A stretch of DNA of 64,000 bases from NCBI GenBank assembly GCA_003344405.1, contig NOWV01000024.1, forward strand, positions 667,208 to 731,207, in the 5' to 3' direction. The number at the start of each line of letters is the position of its first letter. Positions within the stretch are counted from its first letter, which is position 1. A program made the position numbers and the translations under genes. The notes below the pieces were generated by a model. That model worked only from the letters and a program-made list of their open reading frames with translations. It did not search any database and was not told where the DNA came from. This DNA comes from Trichoplax sp. H2. Taxonomy: Eukaryota; Placozoa; Uniplacotomia; Trichoplacea. Below are positions 49,969 through 61,599 of this stretch, one piece after another.

Positions 49969-51456
49969 TATTCTACCAAATGACCCTAAAATCAAACACT
50001 CATAAATCAATCAATTGGTAAGCTACGTAGACGTACACCGTAAATTAAGGATTAGATTAAATTTTCACCAATATGTTTATCACAGTATCTCTAGATTTTT
50101 AGTAAAAATTGCGATCGATTTTATGATAATGATCAAGTGAAGGAATTTGATATTACCATAACAGAGAATTTGTGTTCGAGCTCGTAAAATTAACCCTGAA
50201 TTATTACGCAATCAAATGTAAATACACATGCAATTATAAGCTTTACAATACAAATTTACTACGGACGTTATGTGAATATTAGCATAGAAGGTTCATTTTT
50301 TACTGGTAAAGCTTCAATCAGTATTATTTACCTTATTAATTTTAATAATTGCTAGTTTGTTCATATATCATATATGGACAATGTCCATTATAGCCAATAG
50401 ATGTACGAACACATGCATTAGTCAAGGTCATAGATAGAATTGAATAGTAAGTAAGATAGATTAAAGATGCAAGTTGTAACTTTCAAATCTTTACTAATAT
50501 GTCTCGAACTAAATGGCATCAATTTACCTTGCTGAGGTGATTATCCACACTAGTGTTGGTAAACAACACTAAATTTAAAATAACAGGCTCCCATCAAACA
50601 TGAAAGGAAAGCTTGTTTACCCTTCGCCTGCACTGTTCATGGAATTTATGAGTCATCCTGCGTTTGTTTAAACTTTGATTCATTAGTTTATTTAATCGGA
50701 AACATTAAGTGATGCTACTAATTAATCGTGTCAACCGAAGCCATGCTTTATTTTTAATAAAGAACAAGACAGGCAAAGTATTAGTGGGTAAGTAATATAA
50801 TATTCCTTTATCATTCAAAGCACAATTTTTTGGCATACGTGCTACGGGTTTCATAAATAAACGTCTGAAAAGATGGCAATAGGAATTATCCTACTATTTC
50901 AGCTATCTTTTCCTTGGATTAAATTATAGACTTATAATCCAAATCTTAGTCTTTGGAAAAATAAGTTTTAGATTACGAAAATACAATACCAACATCAGGA
51001 TTGAATAAAATATTGATATTTACCAGTAAGGTAGATGCTTGCTAATACGAGCGTGGACTCCTATATGCCACAGGTAACAAAATCAATAAAATAGATATGT
51101 ATATTAACATACAGATACACAAACTCACTGTTTTTCGATATGTAATATCATAAAATTCAATTAAAAATATCAGAATAAAAGGGTACCACGGATAATTTAA
51201 ATAATTATTTTGTATCATATACATTCATTTATTGTTGATGTTGGCTAAATTAGAAGGGTTGATAATGATTATCTGAATTATGATTGCGGTTATCATGCTA
51301 ATTTCAATTCATACCCTTAAACAAATAATTCAATGATAATTAATCGAAACAAATTCAATTTTAAATTCAAGCTTCTTTTCAAAGAGTTGCATTCTCTATT
51401 TATATTACCAGTATATATTGTACTAACAACCAATATTAGATATTGCTTTGTTGTTG

Positions 51457-52750
51457 TTACTTGCAATGATATTTATATGGTGACCTTGATCGATGCAAAT
51501 CACGATCATATTCCATTTTACATTTTCGAACTGACTTGCTATAGATCCATGTACATCGTTGATTTGATGAATGATAAGCACATGTACTATGCAAAGCATG
51601 ACAATCTGTTGATATAACTACGCTTGAATTCAATGGACAGTGACTAAAAGCCATCACCTTAGGTTTCCACAGGCATTCATTCTTGTTGGCTGTACACAAT
51701 TTCTTTTTATCCTTGTTATTTTCTACATTATGACATAATTTAATATTGCAACGATGACAATTATCGTTGTAAGCATGTCGTAAACCAAATCGCTGCTCAC
51801 GTGTGATATTATGCCATGGGGCATAGAATCCACATTGTTTCAAAATTAAATGTTTCCTGTCTTGGCTAAAAGAGCCAAATATGACGTAGGTTGATTTAGG
51901 TTGTAGAGTAATAGCTGATTTGCTAGCGACAAGAGACTGCTCAACTTGTAACTTGACATTCTTCTGCCACATGTCAAAACCAATAGAATTGGATCGATCA
52001 AGAAAGAATTTTTTAACGTGGATTTTGTAGCTTGTAATTTGAACTGGATTCGCAATATCGTTAGTCACAGTTATTTTACCCATTGAGATTATCCTAGCCT
52101 TAATAGCTATATTAATAAAAAATATAAAGAAATATAGATACATGAGATCATTAGCCTATACAATCACATCATCAAAATTGGCTATAGCAATGTGTAGATT
52201 ATTATTCTAACAGTTCCATTTAGAAAGTAATGTAATATATCAATATTTTGATATTGCCATCATAATAATGATAATTCTATCATCTATAAACTGGTATTTT
52301 ATCAAGTAGAATTATTTATAAAAATTTATAGTAGAGTTATGCTTCAAATAAAGTTCAATCTCTGGTTGGAAATACTATTGAGACCAATGTAACTACAAAT
52401 TTCTGATCTCAATAACGTCTTTCAATATAGGGAGTTCGATTATATTATATTAATATTGGATCAAGTAGTTGTTAAGTCGCGGCACATCAAAAGGCTTTCT
52501 ATGTACTACGCTATATTCTATATGTTGCTGAAAATTTACATCTTTGATCTATTTCAAAGATGATATAAAAACGCTATAGAAGACAGGAAAAAGTTTTTGT
52601 CAATTTTATTTTATATTTACCGAAATCAGACAGGCAAAATAACGTCTGGGGATGCTGATACTTGCAGCTTTTGTTAGCATTGAGGCATGTTACAACGGTA
52701 GCTGCCACCAGAATAAGCGCTGGACACATAAAGTTAGTTGAGAAGGCCAT
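51457..52750 (-). CDS. TIMP-like secreted protein with non-canonical N-terminus
   Basis: Two exons, 52621..52750 and 51457..52106, join to 259 residues. Residues 1-25 are a signal peptide. The mature start NKSCKYQHPQTLFC aligns with the TIMP opening, and the N-terminal (netrin-like) module continues with IKAR and FGSFSQD. Conserved TIMP blocks follow: C135 with APW, ITREQRFGLRHAY, C160/C163/C168 and NECLW (187-190). A C-terminal cysteine-rich part ends with CTW and a basic tail. TIMPs inhibit matrix metalloproteinases by placing the free amino group and carbonyl of Cys1 on the catalytic zinc. Here the Cys1 position is lysine (K27), and its disulfide partner (Cys72 in TIMP-2) is also absent. 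The fold is therefore recognisable, but classical inhibition is doubtful. Several extra cysteines occur after residue 200. Confidence 0.88.
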
Positions 52751-52835
52751 AGCTTGAAGATGTGATGAGTAAATTATGCAGGTGTTATCGATAAATTGTC
52801 GCTGCTTAAATAATTTAGAGACTCGCTCAGCCCAT

Positions 52836-52844
52836 GTTATATAT
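52836..52844 (-). promoter_or_regulatory. Probable TATA box of the TIMP-like gene
   Basis: On the minus strand ATATATAAC lies about 86 bases upstream of the start codon, in a short stretch richer in GC than its flanks (GGGAGGATATATAAC). Confidence 0.5.
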
Positions 52845-54307
52845 CCTCCCTGTCGGTAAATTTACATTTCTAAATTTGATTATTGCTTTACATATAATAT
52901 AGGTTCCTTTTATCTAATGACTCATATGCGTATCTCCCACCTTATCAAGTAATGATCCAATTTTTGTCATTGTTTAATAAACTATAAGATATGCAATTTT
53001 ATGGTAACATAACATATCAAACAATGCTCGTATGGTTTGTAAATAAAAATTGCTAATTTTAGAAGTATATTTAACAGAAATCCAAGTGTCAATCAAATAG
53101 AGTTAATTATCCAACAATTACAGTTCAACATTGTTGTGATTTTCTAGGAAAATCATGATAAGGTGATAAAGTAATTTCAAAGTCAAAATAGAATTATTTG
53201 CTGCTATTCAATTATAGCAATAGACATCAAAAACATCAATGTATTTCTTTGTAAGATAAACTGATACAGGGGCTTGCATTATTAGCTCAGTTGCTTCTTG
53301 AAAGTGATGAAATAATTGACATGAGAATTTCATCACCTCGTAATAATGCTAAATTTACTAGCCATAGCATTTATTTTGAGGTAAAGTTTAAAATGCTTTT
53401 AATTTTCTTGATGAAAAGTTATTGTTAATATTGTATTCCTATGTTCACATATCAGAATATATCTTTAGTTTCAGTCTATGGGTTCGAAGTTATGATATTG
53501 CTCATTTATCAACCTCCTCGCTTGATAATTAGTTCAACACTTTAGATGGTGTTATTACTTTGCAAGACATCGCAAAGGACTACTGCGATAAAATTATCCT
53601 GTCAACTTTCGAAATATTTTACGAGGATAGTTTCTTTACCCGTATTCATTGAACATATTTGAAGTGACATTAGCTATGGTCTAATACAGCGCTCGATTTT
53701 TAATTAATTATAAATAAAATATAATCTAAGATGCCATCTGATTAGCTCGGCTTTTTAGAAAAATATCGATATGTACCTTACAGATTACACCAGACAAAGA
53801 CTATTATTAAGCGATAACGTACTAATCATACTATGCCTTAATAAATGTAATCTCTAATTTACTTCTATAGAGCTTTGACAAAATATTTGCTAATAGAAAT
53901 TTTATAATGATGCATTGTAATGCTAATAAATATACTCTGCCAGTAGTAGGCGGTTACGCTTTAGTGCTTGATTTCTTAAACAAGCTAAAATATATAATTG
54001 TCAAAAGCCCACATGATAGTAAGTGCATATCAGCTTGTATTATCCATTTGATTTTATTCAATTTTTACAGAAAGTTGCATAAAGCTATGACTATGAGTAA
54101 AGCGAAAATGAATCTATATGACATCAATCTAACTCATATAATTAAGAAAATCCATTAATTTCTATATCAAACACTACGTTTAAAATAATATTTATTGTAT
54201 CGTACAAATATATAAAAGATTTAAATCTTTAATAAGATAGAAAATTGTTGCATAGGGTAAATGAATTTTTATGCAAGAAGTAAAAATTTCCTGTTTATAC
54301 GAGTATA
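52845..54307. other. Spacer between the TIMP-like and ZZ/EF-hand genes
   Basis: No gene is supported. A plus-strand ORF at 53907-54158 (83 codons) has no recognisable motif or partner exon. Confidence 0.5.
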
Positions 54308-56700
54308 CTAGAAAATTGTTCCCAAAGCTTCGAACCAAGATACCAATGTTGGATCAGTAAGCGTGCAAATTTTAAATTCATCAAAGGACAACCTAGCCAA
54401 AAGATATTATGAAATATGGCTTAAAATAAAAATGAATCGAATCAGGACATAATTAACTGCTCCATCATTCATTTAAGATATTACCTGCCATCCCTATTAA
54501 GATCGCCATGACGAAAAACGTTTTCTACCATCTCATCAATAGCATCTTGTGACATGGCTTCCATAACCGGCCACATGCTTTCTCTGTTATTTAAAATTGA
54601 TTAATTGTAGTTAATTTATGACAACAATGAAACATACCTAAATTACTTTTTAAAAATAATATTTCATATGGCATTTTAACCTTTTTCCGTAAAAACTGGA
54701 TTGATTGTCAGGAAGCTTTAAAACCTTCTCTTTAGAACTAACACTTGGGCCAGTATTGACAGGGATTGGCGAATTGAAAAATGATGATACAGGCTTTCCA
54801 TGCATGTCATCGATATCATAGGGCTACATGCATATAATCGTAAATGCAGTCATCGAAAAAAATAAGACAATATATTTCATCAATACAACAAAGTTATTCT
54901 AGAGTTTGTATTAATCCTATAATATTAGCTACTAAGAAAAATTGCACTGGAGTAGCTACCCTTAGATATTAGCCATTTTATGTTACAAATTAGCACGCTA
55001 ATAAAACTAAATATTGTCAAAAGGTAAACAATTTTAACTACACCACTATTGACAATGGCTATGAAATAATAGGGTGTAATAATGAATCACTATCAGTAAA
55101 ATATATACCATTGAATCTTCACATCCTTTTACGACATCCCGTACTAAATCAATTGTAACACCAAAGTAAGCCTAAAAGAAATTTTAACACCGGAACAAGA
55201 TAATACCATTACAAATGATATAGATATACAGTAAATCATTACCAGCTCAAGAAATCTATTTGTGTATTGCAATAGTGTATTAGATAATAGTATCATAACA
55301 AACCTTAAACATTCGTCTTAAATTTTCTTTACTTATGTAGCCAGACCCATCTAAATCATAGCCAGTAAATACGTCTAAACATACAGATAGCCATATTTAT
55401 AAAATGCAATCTCGATAGCTTATAGTCATTTTAGTTATCATAAATACGCCTTTCACATTTTAGCTTTTCATCCAAATTCCCTTTAATAAGAATTGAGAGG
55501 CCATGAACAAATTCATTAAAATCGATATAACCATTACCATTTCTATCAAAAAACTTTATCAAAAAAGAATGAGTTTTAAATTGTACATTTCTTTAATTTA
55601 GACTAGTTTATATCTAATTCTTTTATATGTACAATATTATTGGAACAGGAAAACCTCATAGATAATTTTTTTTCTACTATATTGACTTTACCTTAAATAA
55701 ACGACTCATAACTAGATTTGCTTTACGCCCAAGTGGGCCAAGGCATAAATTAAACACCTCCCGTGATATTCCTTTTACATTATCAGTAAGGACTGAAAAC
55801 TGTTCGTAAAGGCCATTAATTTCTGATAAATCAACTAGGAAGACAACATAATAAAGAATAAAGTAATTATCAACACTATACTGACGAAAACTCAATGCGA
55901 TGAACATTATTGGTACAGAGTATAAACAGAGAAAGCTCACAATGAGTGGATTTTTTGTACAACGCAATGTCCTCCCGCAGTAAAGAATGCTTGACCTTAT
56001 GTGATCCTATAATTATTTTTTTAACAACATGATGAAATTATGTAATTGACTCTAATACAACTAGCTATAATAAAAGCACTTTTTTTCTCACGCAACCTGG
56101 ATACAAAGGTGAAAGTAGAGCGTTACGAGGATTTATTAGTGAAGGAATAGGAATTTTGATTTTCAAGAATACATGCATTTTGTTATGATTATCCTGTTAA
56201 AATAAAGAAATGATTGAATGGGCATTTACATAGAACCATGCTATTTATTGTATTTGCTAAATTTTATTCATCGTTGAACCTACCTTGCTTTCACATCGTT
56301 CGCAAACATCATAATCGCTGCAGTTTGCACACTAAAGAAATAAAATGGTAATTAAAATAGATATTCACATCCACGTGTAAAATAAACTTTTAATTTTACG
56401 ATCCGCCAAGTTTTAGCTAAAGCTAACTTTACACGTTAACCATTAACTTTTCAATATATTAACCTTGTACCGGATACCACAGATCGGATTCATTCCACAA
56501 GAATTGCACACAATTCCACGATGACTAAAACCATCTATCGTATACAATGAAAATTGTAAATAAATTAAAGTCAGAGTCTAATTTTTGACAATAAATAGCT
56601 AATCAGGCATAGCATTATTAATAATTGATATTGCCGCACCTTTAACAGCTTTATCATCTGCAATGCAATAGAGTAAACTTAACAAGTTTTGATTATACAT
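54308..56700 (-). CDS. ZZ-type zinc finger and EF-hand calcium-binding protein
   Basis: Eleven exons join in phase: 56464..56534, 56284..56331, 56092..56193, 55941..55989, 55692..55834, 55457..55553, 55304..55374, 55109..55171, 54681..54823, 54485..54583 and 54308..54392. A ZZ zinc finger comes first (HRGIVCNSC, CGIRYKCANCSDYDVCERC, then HNKMH), followed by FLKIKIPIP. A THFD..E..LYEQF helix and a degenerate hand (ISREVFNLCLGPLG) lead to EF-hand loops DRNGNGYIDFNE and DLDGSGYISKEN. The latter has Asn at position 12, which should weaken calcium binding. A last loop DLNRDGRLSFDE precedes the end LVSWFEALGTIF-stop. A likely first exon is 56640..56700 (MYNQNLLSLL start), which keeps phase and gives 343 residues, but its donor (GTGCGG) is weak. 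The role is probably a cytosolic or nuclear calcium-dependent adaptor. Confidence 0.87.
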
Positions 56701-58090
56701 TGGTTGCTGTGAATTTATAATAAGAATAAATTAGCAGATTAATGACACAAGTGTTAATTATGATATTTACTTATTTCTAATCTCCGTCAGATCAAATGTT
56801 ACCAATAAAGCTATTACCAACAATAATAATCTATTTTAATTCGAAAACAAAGCCTGTTAATGTTATATTGTAACCTTGACGTTGTCCTATCATAATCAAG
56901 ACGATACGCGGGAGTGTCATAGCTTATTTCATATATCTATTGTCATGTCTTTTTCAACTGATGTCAACAATGCTGATCAACCACATGTCGGTACTAACTG
57001 AATAAATGATTATCCATTGAAGCGTATACGTTTATCTCGATGGTACTTTTCACGCACGGCAAATAATTGATAGTCATCTAATACTAAGCCAGATACTATC
57101 TTGAAAGTTTTATGATATTGATCTGTCAAATAAACAATGATTACGCTATGCAAATGCGCGAGCAAAATTGTCAGATTAACCAAATATAGGGTTAAAACAG
57201 GGGCAATGTTACGATAATTTTATAGTCTTACAGCTATAACATTTTTAAATTTAAACTTGTATGTGAATAATACTGATTATACATAAAAGACTAGTTGAAC
57301 TGAGTAAAATTACTGTGAGCTCAATAAAATGTATGATAGTTTTGATATCCAGACAGTAAAAGAATGAAAGATATGACTATAAATTATTTGCAGTATTAAG
57401 ATATCCTGGCCACGATTAATGGTTATTACTACCGCGAGCAAACATCCTTTTATGCTTTAGATAATAGTTTGCTATAATAAAGGATTCCATTGAATTGGTT
57501 ATAATAACAAGTTAATAACTTTACGGATTATAATACCGTAATTACTGCAGATCCACATAGTCTAATACTTAATGAATAGAAGAGAGTAATTATAAGAAGT
57601 ACAATCAGACAGACAGTAATGGCAATGTTTTCAAACTTAAAGTTATGATATAGTACTATTGACGATAACTAATATGAGATACTGTGAAAATACAGCCATC
57701 GTATATAGCCAATCCAATATTATTGGTCACAACTATTTAATTAAATCATAAGCAATGTATTGACGTATAGCATGTTGTGGGCAGCAAATAGAACTACGCA
57801 GGGCAAGATAGTAGCCTAATTGTTGTGATAATAATCCATTATAGAATTAAATGCTTCTGTTGCTATGGCTTATTGATTCAGTGGTGTGAATAAGTTACAA
57901 GAGCAATAAGATAGGTAGATGACCATTGCCAAAGTACGGTCAATCATCAATAGTAAACATAGATGAGTAATTCAATAGCGATCGCATCTTTGATAGCAAA
58001 TGCTGGTTAAAATTGAACGTGATAAAAAAATAGAGACCATTGAATTTCATTTTACGATAAAGCTTAAATCAAGAAAGTTCAAATTGTACT
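56701..58090. other. Gene-free spacer upstream of the ZZ/EF-hand gene
   Basis: AT-rich sequence with no exon that can be supported on either strand. Confidence 0.45.
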
Positions 58091-58236
58091 TTACAAATTA
58101 ATCCACATTACAAAGAAGCTTACTAAGGTCAACCAGGTTGCTATTAATAGATATTGCGAAATAAATGATTGTTTAATGTTCGATATAGCGTAACTAAAAT
58201 TATTATTCGTTTCAGGCCAAAGAATAGAAAGCGCAC
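58091..58236 (-). CDS. Possible terminal exon of an unrecognised membrane protein
   Basis: After an acceptor-like CTTGCGATAG the frame reads EFDTGALSILWPETNNNF and later a hydrophobic segment (YLLIATWLTLVSFFVMW), then INL-stop. It could be the last exon of a membrane protein, but no upstream exon is identified and chance is not excluded. Confidence 0.25.
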
Positions 58237-58853
58237 CGGTATCAAACTCTATCGCAAGATATATAATTATGACCTTCAATATTAGTTTAATATGTTAAGA
58301 TACAATTAAGCTTGCTAACGTTTAGTTTAAAGCTTTCGAGAAACAAGTGTAAGAAGTTATAGCAATGTTATTACCACTTTTAGTTTAGTATACAAGGTCA
58401 TACTAAGAAAATTGACCAATTTTAAGTGCTGTATACAGCTATGGTAGCTAATGTATGATAGATTTGATTTTTCTTGTAAACGTCGACTATAACAGCGTTG
58501 CTAATAAGAAGAATGCTGCAATTATCATGTTTACTTTACTTGATTAAACATTCTGAAACTCTAGTCATAACAATTTTTTCGAAACGTACGAAATGATGAG
58601 TGCCATTCATAAAATGAAAAACATTCAAGGCTATAAAAAACCTAATGAATATATTACAATAGATTAGCTATTCACATTATGCTACTATTGCTAAGTAACA
58701 TGGACAACTTTGATCATAGACTTAACAGTGATGGAGATGACCAAAGTATTATACATACATACAATGTCGCTAAAAGATTTTACGGAAATTTTCAAAAAGT
58801 TAAAAAAGAGCTAATTTTAAACTGTTGTCAGTCATAGAATTGAATACCTAACA

Positions 58854-59046
58854 TTAAGATTGCTGTTGAAATTGTTCAATTAATACATTAGTAAAATATT
58901 TTATTACCGTAGGATTTGCTGATTCACCAGGGTTGTTGAAAGCAGTATGATTTGGCACCGTATTAATGCGATTTCCCCCATGAAATTGATTGCGTACAGC
59001 TTCTGCAGTTAGAGTAAAACGTCCATTTTCATTCGCATGAGCTGTC
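58854..59046 (-). CDS. Possible terminal exon of an unrecognised protein
   Basis: After acceptor GACAG at 59047-59051 an open frame of about 64 codons starts AHANENGRFTLTAEAVRNQ and ends EQFQQQS-stop. Its composition is protein-like and not low-complexity. No family or upstream exon is recognised. Confidence 0.35.
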
Positions 59047-59051
59047 ATTTG

Positions 59052-60797
59052 ATTCAAAAAATATTAAAAATATTGTCAGACAATATCCATTGGAAACAAA
59101 AGTCTCATCGCGAAGCTTTTACTTTAGTCTGTAATTAGAATTATAAGTTAGCGGAAAGCAATGTCATTCCAGTCACTATCTTGCTGGGAAATTAAGCAAT
59201 ATTATGAATTATCGATGAGGTGCATGAGAATGAGTGCATTGCGATAAAGTTGCACAGTTGTTTAGGCATGTATACTTTTAATTTTATTTTTTTAATATTG
59301 GCATCTGCAGTCTGTAAGGCTTACTCACAATATGGGCTAGGAATGGAAGATCACAGTGCATTGATGATTTAATATCAATAAGTTATTGGTGCTAATATTA
59401 CTATGAATAAGCTAACATGATATATAAAATCTCTTCGGAAATGTTACTCATCCGCAAAAGGTGTCATGTGAATACAGTGCAGAAACAATATCATCAAGAA
59501 TAGTAAGATATAACTATCCTATGTTATGTCAATTCTTTCCTACTAGTGAATTGTAACAAGATCATTTGTTGGATAAAGTAATATGGTTCAATTTTCCAGT
59601 ATGATAGCAGGTGCAACCACTACCATGTACATCAATGTTGTTCAGGATAAGATTTAGACTACCGTCAGGGTTCAATTAGTAAAGTTCTAGTTCACTGTAT
59701 TGTTTTTGATAGACTGGCATATACGAGTAATATCTATTTGTAAGCTATAACAATATCATTTCTTATATACTTTGAAAGATTCATTTTTAACTCTCACTCT
59801 CACTGTAATAGCTTGAAGCGAGTGGCTACCGCGATAATGAATTAATACGTGTGTGGGTATACGCGTCTGTAATAAGATAGAGATATCAAGATGGATTATT
59901 CTAAGATAGAACTGTTAGCTAGATCGATTCTATCAATGTAGTGCAATGCTAAGCTGTACCAATACTACTACAATAACTAAAGTCGATCAAAATAGCATCA
60001 TTTGGATGCGGCATACATATTGCATCAATAAATATCTCTATATTATCTATTAGTGGAAGCTGCACTCGTTCTATTTCGCGTACTTGTAAGCATTTGTACT
60101 TTAAACATTACAATTGATCAATGTCACTTGGTACTGAGCATAGCATGTACAATTATACATATGACTTTATCTGATTGATCATGACTGCGTGTATCTATGC
60201 GTAGTCGAGTATATCTATAGACCATGTAGCTCAGCATAAGAAGATATAACCCTTAGTTAGATCACTTGCGTTGATATCTTTGTTCGCTATCAAAATGATA
60301 AAAGTAGTTACTGAATATAGTGAATAATGTTACAGACTGTTAATTGGATATACAGTATTGGTATTTCATTTTGATGTTGACCAGTTAGCCTATCGCTATA
60401 TTAAGATACAGCAATGTAGGCTAAGATGGATGATATCTTGTAGCAGTATCATTGTAGAGTAAGCAGTACAAATACGACCAGTATGCAAAGGATGACGAGA
60501 GTGAGTTCTTGTAGGATACATTAGTACTGGATGTATTTGCACATAACGGATAGAAGCTGTGTATTCAACCTCAACCTGCGAGTTGGATAGCACTTTGATG
60601 TTTTCCTTGTTTCATAAAAGTAGTAGTACTGTACTCGTCCATTGAATCCATCAACAGTTGCAATATTGTAGTTTAGACAAGTAGTTTAGATAAGTAGTTT
60701 AGACAAGAAATTTCTACCGATCATCATGCATCTCAACAATAACCTATTGATGTGATACAACAGTGGATTGGAAGTCTGCCCTGTCCATCTACCCAAT
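59052..60797. other. Spacer without supported genes
   Basis: The minus ORF at 60396-60593 is open in one frame, but a second frame is also open across part of it. Nothing recognisable is encoded. GC content starts to rise toward the right. Confidence 0.4.
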
Positions 60798-61099
60798 TTA
60801 TTTTTCAATTTTGTTCAGAGTATTACGATTGATGATACCTATTGTACGTCGTTGCAAGTATTTGTTGTAGAGATAAGTTGACGAGATTGCTATGACCAGA
60901 CCAGCTGCAGCACCCAGACCAAAATAAATTGATTCATATTTGGAAGTGGATAAAAGATGGATTTCACAAGCCTCTTCCGATAGTGCTTCCATGCTGTATC
61001 CACGTCGAATTGACGTTGGAGCCTTATCCGGTAGGTGGCGTTGATCTCTCCACAGTCGGTTGGTGAAGCCAATTGCAATGACGAGACGAAAGTAAGCAC
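60798..61099 (-). pseudogene. Membrane-protein 3' end with an apparent frameshift
   Basis: The 3' frame ends the protein with a clear single membrane segment (YFGLGAAAGLVIAISSTYLY) and a basic tail to a stop at 60798, preceded by ALSEEACEIHLLSTSKYES. Just upstream, at 61000-61099, protein-like sequence (SPTDCGEINATYRIRLQRQF) lies in a different frame. The switch would occur around 60990-61005, next to GATACAGCATGG, where a single-base change would join the two. Either the gene is broken, the assembly has an indel, or an exon begins after the CAG there. The family is not recognised. It looks like a type I membrane protein with a short tail. Confidence 0.4.
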
Positions 61100-61599
61100 T
61101 CGTCGATTACTGCTCCAATACAGTACAGTATTGAAATGATGACAGTCGTCTATGCGGAAGTAGCCTAGCAGTTGAATGTCAATTTCCGATTTTCTCTTGG
61201 TATGATGAACAAGTGTTGAAGTAGGAAGTGAAATTGGCTAATCAATGGTGCACTATCGCACGTCGATGTGTATCCTTGAATGATCAATAACCTTTTGAAT
61301 TACCCTTGCGTACAGGGAAATGCGATTAGCAGTCAAGTTTCAATTTTCTACGGGAATGATCATTTGCAAGACAGTTGAAGTATTCATTGAAAAGATTGCG
61401 GTAGTGCAATCATCATCGATAGCGAAAGCAATATCATCGCATTTGCACCATTTTAGCATGCAGCTTGATTAATTGCAACACTCTTGAGCCCAAATGCGAT
61501 GCAGTGACGATGGACGTTGTGCAACAGGCTTGGTATCCACTCACTGACAGTCATTGCATGCTTCAATATCAACACCGATGGTTGTCCAGGTACTGCATG

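Larger units (their letters stand above)
39503..51456. other. 12 kb gene-free region with multiple degenerate repeats
   Basis: I find no exon that can be supported on either strand. The region holds the second copy of the dispersed ~630 bp element, a short motif shared with the left edge, four blocks of local tandem duplication and one hairpin, each listed separately. The remaining sequence is unremarkable AT-rich DNA. Confidence 0.55.

Noticed and set aside
51333-51617. 94-codon plus-strand ORF
   Set aside because: It overlaps the 3' end of the TIMP-like gene in antisense and has no motif of its own.
53907-54158. 83-codon plus-strand ORF between the TIMP-like and ZZ/EF-hand genes
   Set aside because: No signal, domain or splice partner is recognised. 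The length is expected by chance in this much DNA.
58740-58860. Joining the exon at 58854-59046 to the membrane exon at 58091-58236
   Set aside because: The upstream exon ends in an in-frame stop with no donor before it that keeps phase.
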